Assembly (NCBI RefSeq): GCF_023229105.1
Contig: NZ_JALNZY010000036.1
Coordinates: 1 to 19,874 of the forward strand
Source of the DNA: Sulfurimonas sp.
Lineage (GTDB): Bacteria; Campylobacterota; Campylobacteria; Campylobacterales; Sulfurimonadaceae
Direction: 5' to 3'
DNA length: 19,874 bases
Under the pieces are notes generated by a model. It was not told where the DNA came from and ran no database searches. It saw only the letters and a list, made by a program, of their open reading frames with translations. Made by a program: the position numbers and the translations under genes. Every line of letters begins with the position of its first letter. Positions within the stretch are counted from its first letter, which is position 1. This document shows positions 12,795-19,874 of this stretch, in pieces.

Positions 12795-14270
12795 TTGGCA
12801 AAACGAGTAGCAGTCATAGACATAGGTTCTAACTCGGTTAGAATGGTTATTTATGAGAAAACTTCTCGATTTGCATTTCATATACTTCATGAAGCAAAAA
12901 GCAGAGTAAGAATCTCTGAATACGCCTATCAAAATGGCGGAAATCTTCAAGAAATTCAGATGCAAAGAGCTTTTGATGCTCTTAGGGATTTTTTATCTAT
13001 AATCTCCTCATTTAAAGCAAGAAAAACTCTCTGCGTCGCAACTTCTGCCCTTAGAGATGCTCCCAATCAAAAAGACTTTATTAACAGAGTTAGAAACTCT
13101 CTTGGTCTAAATATAAAGGTCATAGACGGGCAAAGAGAAGCTTACCTTGGAGCAGTTGCTTGCATTAATCTTTTACCACAGCAGAAAAATGCGCTTAGTA
13201 TAGATATCGGTGGCGGCTCTACAGAGTTCTCACTAATAGACAAACAGAATATTAGCTCTAATATCTCTATAGATTTAGGTACGGTTAGATTAAAAGAACT
13301 CTTTTTTGACAAAAACGACGTAGAGAGTGCAAAAGTATATATAGACTCCCAGCTTGAGCAGTTAGATGAGGCAAATATATCTACCCTTATAGGTATAGGC
13401 GGGACATTTAGGGCGATATCTAATGCAATTTTAAACAAAAGCGGATACCCCATAGATAAGCTTCATGCATATCAACCAAACTGCGACGAGTTTGAAGCAG
13501 TGCTAGAGAAGATACTAAACTCCGACGAAGATGAACTTAAAGATCTTGGCATAAAAAATAGCAGACTTGATGTTATAAAACCGGGTGTACTTATTCTTTT
13601 AAGAGTTTTTGAAAAGTTTAAGATAAAAAAGCTTTTAACAAGCGGTGCAGGAGTAAGAGAAGGGGTGTTTTTAACAGATCTTTTAAGAAACTCAAATGAT
13701 AGATTTCCTCTTAATTACAACACATCTCTAAGATATATACTCGATTCACATGTTGATAATCAAACTTATGCAAATCAGCTCTGCAAGGTCTCTAAAACAC
13801 TATTTGATTTAACACATGAGGAGTTAAAAATTGAAAAAAAATATCGTTATGAGCTGGCAATAGCTGCAAAACTCTGTATGAGCGGAAACAATATTCATTA
13901 CTACTCACACAACAAAAACGGCTACAATCTTATAAAAGACGCTTTGGAGTTTGGCTTTACTCATGAGCAGATAATTTTAATAGCAACTCTAATAAGATAT
14001 GCAAAAAGAAAACTCCCTTCACCTTCTCATGTTGAAAAGTTTAAAGATCTTCTTCCGGATATAGATCAGCTAGAGTCCTTGAGTTATCTTCTTTCGTTGG
14101 GTGTTGCACTTCTTAGTCACTATCCTAGAAATATTGACTTTACTCTTAGCTTTGAGAGTCCAGAGCTAAAAATAGAATCTAAGAATAGTCTCTACCTAGC
14201 AAAAGAGAGCGTTAAAAAGTTAGATATGATGAGAAAAAATAGTATAAATATTATATTTTATTCTCTCTAA
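12795..14270 (+). CDS. ppx: Ppx/GppA-family exopolyphosphatase
   Basis: Ppx/GppA enzymes release phosphate from polyphosphate chains or convert pppGpp to ppGpp. This 491-residue protein has the ASKHA fold motifs: phosphate-1 loop AVIDIGSNSVRMVIYE (6-21), VATSALRDAPN (81-91), IDGQREAYLGA with the likely catalytic Glu116, and phosphate-2 loop SIDIGGGSTEF (135-145). GIGGTFRAI and TSGAGVREGVF follow. A C-terminal helical HD-like domain fills the last 170 or so residues. The start is TTG at 12795, with AGAAGAG 7 nt upstream, and it is 4 bp after the ferredoxin stop. The sequence alone does not tell polyphosphatase from pppGpp hydrolase. It converges on bamA, leaving a 36-bp gap with no obvious GC-rich terminator. 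Confidence 0.93.
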   Translation: MAKRVAVIDIGSNSVRMVIYEKTSRFAFHILHEAKSRVRISEYAYQNGGNLQEIQMQRAFDALRDFLSIISSFKARKTLCVATSALRDAPNQKDFINRVRNSLGLNIKVIDGQREAYLGAVACINLLPQQKNALSIDIGGGSTEFSLIDKQNISSNISIDLGTVRLKELFFDKNDVESAKVYIDSQLEQLDEANISTLIGIGGTFRAISNAILNKSGYPIDKLHAYQPNCDEFEAVLEKILNSDEDELKDLGIKNSRLDVIKPGVLILLRVFEKFKIKKLLTSGAGVREGVFLTDLLRNSNDRFPLNYNTSLRYILDSHVDNQTYANQLCKVSKTLFDLTHEELKIEKKYRYELAIAAKLCMSGNNIHYYSHNKNGYNLIKDALEFGFTHEQIILIATLIRYAKRKLPSPSHVEKFKDLLPDIDQLESLSYLLSLGVALLSHYPRNIDFTLSFESPELKIESKNSLYLAKESVKKLDMMRKNSINIIFYSL

Positions 14271-14306
14271 TTTATTTAATTTATCCTCTTAACAACAGAG
14301 CTTTTA

Positions 14307-16589
14307 TTAAAATCTCTGCCCCATTGTAAATTCAAATGCTGATGTTTTATCACCCTCTTTTTCCCCTAAAGGTTTTGAGAACATTAGCTGAATCGGTCCA
14401 ACTGGAGAGAACCACTCAAGCCCTGCACCAACTCCGCCGCGAGAGATATTGTTTGAGAAATATGTAGAACTGCCTGAACTGCTCACTAACGGCGCATCTC
14501 CTGATGCACTTATATATCCCCAGTCAAGATATGTAACTAAACGCATTTTGGCTTTTGGAACAAGCGGAAAACTAATCTCAAAACTGTTAGATGCACTAAA
14601 GTCGCCGCCTACACGCCTTACCCCGTCACTTCGTTGTGCATCTTCTACCGTTGGAGACAAAGAGTATGATTCATAACCTCTTACACTTCCTATCCCACCC
14701 AAGTAAAATCTCTCGGCAACAGGAAGGTAGCCCATCTCTTTTACATAATTTATCTTTGCTTTGTATCTTGCTATAGCATCAAATCCTAACCACTCTTCAA
14801 GCCCTTTGTAAGCCCCGAAACTTGTCCTGCTTTTAATAAAGTCAGCATCTCCTCCAAGTCCGCTTTGTTCAATACTTTGTGTTAATGTAAAACCTTTTCT
14901 AGGAAGGTAAAAGTCATCAGTATCATCATATTTAAGACTTGCAGTAACAGAGCTTTTTGAGTAATTCTCATAATAATAGTCATCATTGTAATATGTTGAG
15001 TTTTCATCAAAATCATAACTGTTTTGTGAGAATCCATATCCAAGATAGCCACTAATATGCCTTGTAAATCTATACCCTAATCCTAAACTTATACCATCTG
15101 AATATATGGTATAGTCGTTGTACTCATACTCTGAAGTATAGATAGAAAAGTTACCGCTAAAATCGCTGTCGTTTAATCTGGGATTAGAGATACTAAAAGA
15201 GTAGTTAGATGTCAACTCTGAACGCTCGGCTTTTACTCCTACATTTATACCTGAACCCCATATATTTCTATCATCTACTGCAACACTTACAAGAAGTCCG
15301 CCATAGCTTCCATATCCTCCGCCTAGCTGAATATTGCCTGTAGGTGCTTCCTTGACCTTGACAACCAAATCCATCGTCTGATTATCTACTCTTTTTTCTT
15401 CGATTGTGTTTCCGTCAAAAAATCCAAGTCTTCCAAGCGCATTTCTTGAGTCAGAGAGATCCGTCAACGAATACATGTCTCCTGGACCAAGGTAGAGCTC
15501 TCTTCTTATGATTCTATCGAGTGTTCTGCTGTTTCCCGCAATAACTACGTCTCTTATTTTAACTTTATCGCCGGGTGTAATCTTGAAAACAACTTCAACT
15601 TCTTTTTTATCTTTATCTTTTTTTAAATCCGGAACAACCTGAACAAACGCATAGCTCATATCTGCAATAAGTGTTTTTATTTTTTGTGCATCACTGCGGA
15701 AAGTTTCAACATTAAAGGATTTTCCTACTTCAAGCTTTATAAGCTCTCTTATTTTTGCCTCGTCTATTACATGTTTCTGCTGCTCAATTGTAATAGCGTT
15801 AACAGTATAGACTTCTCCCTCTTTTATCTGATAACTCATATCTGCCGTATAGTTATCAAAGTTTACTTTTACAAACGGCTCTTTTACATCAACATCTAAA
15901 TAGCCATGTTGCATATAAACATCACGGATTCTAAGCGGATCATAAGCCAAGTCATTTACTTTCATCTTGCCGTCGTTTCTACCCCAGAACCACCCCATAA
16001 ACTCTCGCTCTTTATTTGCGATTATCTCATCAAATTTGCTACTGCTTAAACCTAAAACCCCACTATATTTAAGCTCTTTTATAACAATCTCTGCACCTTC
16101 GTTGACTAAAAAAACTATCTTATAACTTCCGTTATCCAAAAGCTCCTTTTGAACCTCCACGACACTGTCAATCTTGCCCTCTTGACTTATGGCTTCTATA
16201 ATTCTCTTTTTTGCAGCTTCTATTTTTTTCTCGTCATAAAGTGCACCGACTTTTATCTGAATAATACTCTCTTTTATCTCGCTGTCATTCTCTTTCCAGC
16301 CCTTTAGCTCTATTTTTGAGATAAGCGGTTTCTCTTTAAAATGAAATGTTAAAACCCCATCTTCTTCTAAAGTAATCCATATATCATCAAAATATCCCTG
16401 CTTATAATAGGTCTTAATGGAAGCATCAAGCATCTTATCATCAACGGCATCACCCACTTCAAACTTTAGCATTCTTAATGCTACAGTCTCCGACATATTA
16501 ACCATGCCTTTGTATTTGATAGAATTTATTGTGTATGCGAAAGAGTTTACTGCTAGAAGGATAAATAACACTGCTAAAAATTTTCTCAT
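14307..16589 (-). CDS. bamA: Outer-membrane assembly factor BamA (Omp85)
   Basis: BamA is the essential outer-membrane insertase for beta-barrel proteins. The 760-residue protein has a signal peptide (cleavage likely after NSFA, residue 18). Five POTRA domains lie at about 20-90, 90-165, 166-265, 265-343 and 344-415. A C-terminal barrel (about 418-760) carries the conserved loop-6 motif VRGYE (636-640). It ends in the phenylalanine expected of barrel proteins (TMGQRF). A Tyr/Asp-rich stretch (about 524-547) is probably a surface loop. The start ATG at 16589 has GGGAA upstream. It is divergent from tyrA and convergent with ppx. Other Bam subunits are absent from the window. Confidence 0.97.
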   Translation of the reverse strand: MRKFLAVLFILLAVNSFAYTINSIKYKGMVNMSETVALRMLKFEVGDAVDDKMLDASIKTYYKQGYFDDIWITLEEDGVLTFHFKEKPLISKIELKGWKENDSEIKESIIQIKVGALYDEKKIEAAKKRIIEAISQEGKIDSVVEVQKELLDNGSYKIVFLVNEGAEIVIKELKYSGVLGLSSSKFDEIIANKEREFMGWFWGRNDGKMKVNDLAYDPLRIRDVYMQHGYLDVDVKEPFVKVNFDNYTADMSYQIKEGEVYTVNAITIEQQKHVIDEAKIRELIKLEVGKSFNVETFRSDAQKIKTLIADMSYAFVQVVPDLKKDKDKKEVEVVFKITPGDKVKIRDVVIAGNSRTLDRIIRRELYLGPGDMYSLTDLSDSRNALGRLGFFDGNTIEEKRVDNQTMDLVVKVKEAPTGNIQLGGGYGSYGGLLVSVAVDDRNIWGSGINVGVKAERSELTSNYSFSISNPRLNDSDFSGNFSIYTSEYEYNDYTIYSDGISLGLGYRFTRHISGYLGYGFSQNSYDFDENSTYYNDDYYYENYSKSSVTASLKYDDTDDFYLPRKGFTLTQSIEQSGLGGDADFIKSRTSFGAYKGLEEWLGFDAIARYKAKINYVKEMGYLPVAERFYLGGIGSVRGYESYSLSPTVEDAQRSDGVRRVGGDFSASNSFEISFPLVPKAKMRLVTYLDWGYISASGDAPLVSSSGSSTYFSNNISRGGVGAGLEWFSPVGPIQLMFSKPLGEKEGDKTSAFEFTMGQRF

Positions 16590-16601
16590 TAAGTTCCCAT
16601 G

Positions 16602-16663
16602 ATTATAAAATAAGAGCAGATTTTACCTTTTATGAGGTTAATATTAAGTAAACTCTGTATAAT
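16602..16663. promoter_or_regulatory. Divergent bamA-tyrA promoter region
   Basis: On the plus strand TATAAT at 16658-16663, directly preceded by TG, is a good -10 for tyrA, 26 bp before its ATG. On the minus strand TAAAAT (16625-16620) is a possible -10 for bamA with a leader of about 24 nt. A perfect TATAAT at 16607-16602 would start inside the ribosome-binding site, so it is less likely. Neither side has a clear -35. Confidence 0.45.
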
Positions 16664-16689
16664 TTGAGAAATTAAAACAAAGAATTGAG

Positions 16690-17520
16690 ATGAAAGTAGC
16701 GATAGTAGGATTGGGGCTTATGGGAGGTTCTCTTGCCATAAGTTTAAAAAAAATAGATTTTATAAGCACAATTGTCGGGAGTGATCACAATGATATTCAC
16801 CGACAAGAAGCTCTAAAACTTGGTTTAGTTGACAAAATAGTAGAGTTTGATGAAGTAAAAAATTATGATGTAATTTTTTTAGCTATCCCCGTTGATGGCA
16901 TAATTTCTGCGCTTCATAATTTAACCGATATAAAAGAAAATACAACAATTATAGATTTAGGAAGCACAAAAGCAAAAATTATTGCCGCTGTACCGCTGAG
17001 CATTAGAGAAAATTTTGTAGCAGCCCATCCGATGACGGGAACTGAAAACTTCGGACCGCAAGCTGCAGTTAAGGACCTCTATCTAGACAAAGCTGTAGTG
17101 TTATGTGAGTTGGAAGGTAGCGGGAAGACTCAAGCTGATGTTGCTAAAAGGATATTTAAAGCTTTAGGTATGAAAAGATACTTCATGTCAGCAAGCGAGC
17201 ATGACCGTCATGCCGCTTTTATCTCTCATATGCCTCATGCTATCTCCTACTCTCTTGCAAATACTGTAATGAATCAAGAAAACAAAAAAAACATCCTAGC
17301 TCTTGCTGCGGGTGGTTTTCGCTCCATGAGCCGTCTGGCAAAGAGTTCTGCAAATATGTGGGAAGATATTTTTAGACAAAACAGAGAAAATCTGCTTGAA
17401 GCAATCACGCTTTTCGAAAATGAGTTAAGCATCCTAAAAAAGCATATAAAAGATGAGGAGTGGGACAAAGTCCACAAAAATATAGAAGCCGGAAACAGGC
17501 TTCACGATATTTTGGATTAA
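16690..17520 (+). CDS. tyrA: Prephenate dehydrogenase
   Basis: TyrA oxidatively decarboxylates prephenate to 4-hydroxyphenylpyruvate with NAD(P)+ on the route to tyrosine. The 276-residue protein opens with a Rossmann dinucleotide loop (MKVAIVGLGLMGGSLAISLK; G7, G9, G12). The substrate-site motif is HPMTGTENFGPQAA, and the helical C-terminal domain has SEHDRHAAFISHMPHAISYS with the characteristic histidines. There is no fused chorismate mutase or ACT domain, so it is a monofunctional enzyme of usual short length. The ATG at 16690 has only a weak AAAGAATTGAG before it. Its stop TAA overlaps the batD stop on the other strand. Confidence 0.95.
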   Translation: MKVAIVGLGLMGGSLAISLKKIDFISTIVGSDHNDIHRQEALKLGLVDKIVEFDEVKNYDVIFLAIPVDGIISALHNLTDIKENTTIIDLGSTKAKIIAAVPLSIRENFVAAHPMTGTENFGPQAAVKDLYLDKAVVLCELEGSGKTQADVAKRIFKALGMKRYFMSASEHDRHAAFISHMPHAISYSLANTVMNQENKKNILALAAGGFRSMSRLAKSSANMWEDIFRQNRENLLEAITLFENELSILKKHIKDEEWDKVHKNIEAGNRLHDILD

Positions 17521-18932
17521 CCTATCTCATACCTCTTTAAAACCTCTCTCAAGGTTTTTTTATCTACCTCTATCTTCTCCCCAGAGTAGATATTTCTCTC
17601 CAACACATCAACTATTTCAGCGACATCCTTATCATCCCTAAAGGGAAGAAGTTTGACAAGAAGCACTCTTGGCTCCTTTATTGTGCCGCTTTTTTGCTTT
17701 TTTGCCAGAGAATGAGGCTTAAAGAGCATCAGTATCACACCAAATATCAAACCGCCGATAAAGACAAAAGCTAAAGTAACACCGTCCTGCTCCGCTTTTT
17801 GTGTAGTAGCAGCAACTTCTTGTATTGGCTCTTTTTGAACTTTTATCTCCTCTTTTGTCTTCTGATTTAATACATTTATCTTTATCTCTTTTGTAAAAAT
17901 CTCTTTTATCTCTTTTGTTTTTAAATCAAAATATCTTAATGAAAAAGAGGGAATTACAAAATCTCTATCGGCTACAAAAGCTAGTTTTTGGGTAAGTTTT
18001 TTACCCTCTATAGAAATTTTTTCATCAAATACTGCTACGTCTTTTATGTCAGGCTTAAAACTTTTTATATCCTCTAAGTTTCCCGCACCTTCTACTTCTA
18101 GTGTTAAATCTATCGCCTCGTTTGCTTTAATCTCGCTCTTATCAACAAATGCCTTGATGCTAAAATCTCCAACCAAATTTACGCCTGAGGGAAGTGGTTT
18201 GACATCAAACTCAAGCTCATTGGAGAAGTATGTCTTCCATTTTATAGTAGGAATCCAATCCCCCCAACTGCTCGCCCTTGAACCACGTGATGCTATTCTC
18301 ATCTGAGCTTTAGGAATCTTTAGCTTACCTGCTCTTTGCGGTGCTAATGTATATACAATCTCGGTAATTGTATATTTTGACTCCTGATATCTATTTGGCT
18401 GTGACTCACTTTTAATCCAAAATCCTTTTAACTCAGGCGGAGTAAACTCATTGTCAACTGCTTCTGCATCGCTTCTTTGCTTAAAAGTCAATGTTAAATC
18501 AAACTCTTCGCCTACAAAAAGTTCCTCTTTACTGCTCTGCAGTTTTAAAACAAAATCCAAATCTTTTGCACCGCTTACAGGGACAACTTTCACTTCTACT
18601 GTATTACTTGACTCTGTTTTGCCATCTATCTCAACCTCAACAGGATTGATAACACAGCTTTTTTGCGGAACAAATTTATAGCTTAGTATGTAGTTTTTAC
18701 TAATATCTCCGTTTGTTATCTGCATGCTAGTTTGTGAACTTGTGGAGATTACATCGCTATCACACAATCTGCGTATATTTGGTCTTGTTATATCTTCGCC
18801 TGAGATACTAAGCGAGTATGTAACCATCTCGCCTAACTCCACCTCTTTAGGAGTTGCTGTAGCGATAACTCCCGCATATGCCACACTATAAAATAGTAAT
18901 AATATAGATAGTAGTTTAGTAATTGTTCTCAT
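17517..18932 (-). CDS. batD: BatD-family protein
   Basis: BatD proteins are membrane-anchored periplasmic proteins found with BatA/BatB von Willebrand proteins and MoxR ATPases. Their molecular role is unclear; early work linked the cluster to aerotolerance. This 471-residue protein has a signal peptide (about 1-20, ending in AYA). Repeated beta-rich Ig-like domains follow, built on ATPKEVELGEMVTYSLSI, SSKEELFVGEEFDLTLTFKQ and FVDKSEIKANEAIDLTLEVEG. A single transmembrane helix lies at about 385-404, with a basic cytoplasmic tail of about 67 residues. The ATG at 18932 is preceded by AAAGG. The upstream TPR gene is only 16 bp away, so the two form an operon. The last bases overlap the tyrA stop. 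Confidence 0.9.
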   Translation of the reverse strand: MRTITKLLSILLLFYSVAYAGVIATATPKEVELGEMVTYSLSISGEDITRPNIRRLCDSDVISTSSQTSMQITNGDISKNYILSYKFVPQKSCVINPVEVEIDGKTESSNTVEVKVVPVSGAKDLDFVLKLQSSKEELFVGEEFDLTLTFKQRSDAEAVDNEFTPPELKGFWIKSESQPNRYQESKYTITEIVYTLAPQRAGKLKIPKAQMRIASRGSRASSWGDWIPTIKWKTYFSNELEFDVKPLPSGVNLVGDFSIKAFVDKSEIKANEAIDLTLEVEGAGNLEDIKSFKPDIKDVAVFDEKISIEGKKLTQKLAFVADRDFVIPSFSLRYFDLKTKEIKEIFTKEIKINVLNQKTKEEIKVQKEPIQEVAATTQKAEQDGVTLAFVFIGGLIFGVILMLFKPHSLAKKQKSGTIKEPRVLLVKLLPFRDDKDVAEIVDVLERNIYSGEKIEVDKKTLREVLKRYEIG

Positions 18933-18948
18933 CTTTTGCCTTTATATT

Positions 18949-19874
18949 CTACCATGGTTTCTCATCTTGGTTTTTTGTAGTGTCCTCTTGCTCATTTAGC
19001 TTATAGAGATATGTAGAACTATCGCCGCTTAGCTCTTTTATCCACTTCATCTGCTCTTCATCGCTCATAATATCTTCTTGCGAGATTGATGCATCAGAGC
19101 TATTTTCATCTTTTTTTTCTAACTTCTGTAAATCTTTTTCTTTGTTTTGCTTCTCGTTCTTTTTAGAGTTCTCATCTTTAGACTCTTTTTTATCCGACTC
19201 TTCACTTTTTTCTTTAGACTCCTCTTTTTTATCTGATTTATCATTCATCTCAGAGTTCTCATCTTTGTCCTCTTTAGATTTATCTTTCTTGTCGGACTTA
19301 TCTTCTTTGTTCTCTTTTTTACTCTTATCTTTATCACTTTGCTCTTTATCTTCTTGATTTTGTTTATCTTGCTCGCTCTGTTTTGACTCTTTCTTTTGTT
19401 CCTTTAAAAGCTTCTCAACCTCTTGCATATTATCTCTTGTATCTTTATCTTCTAAAATCTCCAAAGAGCTCTTATACGCTTCTAACGCCTTTTGCAAATC
19501 GCCCTCTTTTACATAAGCATTTCCAAGATTCGAGAAGTTTTTTGCCTTTAGTTCCTCTTCCTTGAAGGTCGCTTTTTTATATGCTTCTATCGCTTCTTTG
19601 TATTTTTTATCTTTATAGTATGCGTTAGCGGCATTATAATAACTCCGTTCATTTGACGAACTTTGTGCATGCTCTTCGTATAGCTTTGCGGCTTTTTTAT
19701 ACCCCCCAACCTCATACGCCTCCTTTGCTTTTTTCAAATCCATAAAATCCAAAACTCCTGCCTGAAGATGCTCTGAGCCAAATAGAAAAACAGATAGCAT
19801 TAAAAGAGATGCAATGTTTTTTCTACTGCTAAGCGAACTCGTAGCTATCAGCAAAATAAGAAGTGCCATGCCTA
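18949..19874 (-). CDS. TPR protein, probable C-terminal part of a BatB-BatC fusion (cut by window edge)
   Basis: The frame is open to the window edge (the codon before the ATG at 19869 is GGC, with no stop), so this is probably the end of a longer protein. Numbering from 19869, residues 2-10 and 20-36 look like two membrane segments. The motif VLDFMDLKKAKEAYEVGGYKKAA comes next and resembles the link between the BatB VWA part and its TPR tail. TPR units lie at about 75-103 and 110-143. Residues about 155-255 are an extreme Lys/Glu/Asp/Ser low-complexity, probably disordered region. The end (EEQMKWIKEL...KPW) matches the conserved QW...PW finish of BatB/BatC fusions. It precedes batD by 16 bp. 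A separate short BatC starting at 19869 remains possible. Confidence 0.82.
   Translation of the reverse strand, partial: GMALLILLIATSSLSSRKNIASLLMLSVFLFGSEHLQAGVLDFMDLKKAKEAYEVGGYKKAAKLYEEHAQSSSNERSYYNAANAYYKDKKYKEAIEAYKKATFKEEELKAKNFSNLGNAYVKEGDLQKALEAYKSSLEILEDKDTRDNMQEVEKLLKEQKKESKQSEQDKQNQEDKEQSDKDKSKKENKEDKSDKKDKSKEDKDENSEMNDKSDKKEESKEKSEESDKKESKDENSKKNEKQNKEKDLQKLEKKDENSSDASISQEDIMSDEEQMKWIKELSGDSSTYLYKLNEQEDTTKNQDEKPW

Noticed and set aside
14271..14306. Bidirectional terminator between ppx and bamA
   Set aside because: The 36-bp convergent gap is AT-rich, with no stable stem followed by a T-tract on either strand.
16602..16607. Perfect minus-strand TATAAT as the bamA promoter
   Set aside because: A start site 6-8 nt downstream would fall in the GGGAA ribosome-binding site and leave almost no leader.
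19142..19357. Plus-strand Ser/Leu/Phe-rich ORF
   Set aside because: It is the antisense reading of Lys/Glu/Asp/Ser low-complexity codons, which automatically gives Leu, Phe and Ser.
19094..19410. Possible CRISPR or tandem-repeat array
   Set aside because: The repetition is at the level of Lys/Glu/Asp/Ser codons and the units are irregular. There are no constant repeats with unique spacers.
1..19874. tRNA, rRNA, insertion sequence, phage or defence genes
   Set aside because: Every long open frame is assigned to a housekeeping family and the gaps are too short or lack the needed structure. I saw no tRNA-like cloverleaf or transposase motif by eye.

Overview
The window is a dense, AT-rich chromosomal core-genome segment of a Campylobacterota (epsilonproteobacterial) bacterium, most likely a Sulfurimonas-like sulfur oxidiser. 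Two points support this. First, an HsrA/CosR-type response regulator sits next to folB, a small 2[4Fe-4S] ferredoxin and a Ppx/GppA phosphatase. Second, the block infB - ylxR - thrB - (short) tsaB - lpxC - M23 peptidase matches the order I recall from Campylobacter jejuni. The genus is an inference from protein style and gene order, not from a search. I see no tRNA, rRNA, CRISPR array, transposase, phage gene or defence island.

Layout. Positions 1-9038 carry one long minus-strand gene train, in transcription order: nadA, nadC, (152-bp gap with a small ORF and hairpins), flhB, nrnA-like DHH phosphoesterase, M23 peptidase, lpxC, tsaB, thrB, ylxR/rnpM and infB, which runs off the left edge. Gaps are mostly 1-47 bp or overlaps. 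The train mixes NAD synthesis, flagellar export, nucleotide recycling, cell-wall remodelling, lipid A synthesis, tRNA modification, threonine synthesis and translation initiation. A divergent promoter region at 9039-9155 separates it from the plus-strand run 9156-14270: plsY, folB (ATGA overlap), hsrA, a sensor histidine kinase, ferredoxin and ppx/gppA. bamA (minus) converges on ppx. A divergent region then separates bamA from tyrA (plus), which meets batD (minus) tail to tail with overlapping stop codons. The right edge cuts through a TPR protein that looks like the C-terminal half of a BatB-BatC fusion.

How the genes work together. Many products build the envelope: PlsY makes phospholipid, LpxC commits to lipid A, BamA inserts outer-membrane proteins, the M23 enzyme trims peptidoglycan, FlhB switches flagellar export, and BatD/BatB-C form a periplasmic-facing complex. 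The hsrA/kinase pair is the only regulatory module. Its regulator has an apparently functional phosphorylation site, unlike the orphan HsrA of Helicobacter as I recall it.

The longest stretch without a gene is 223 bp (12316-12538). It holds a 22-bp perfect palindrome and a candidate promoter ahead of the ferredoxin gene. The most unusual locus is the nadC-flhB gap, which contains a diverged second copy of the flhB start region, a 35-codon ORF and two inverted repeats. I found no convincing, entirely new multi-gene system; the findings are mostly regulatory or evolutionary.
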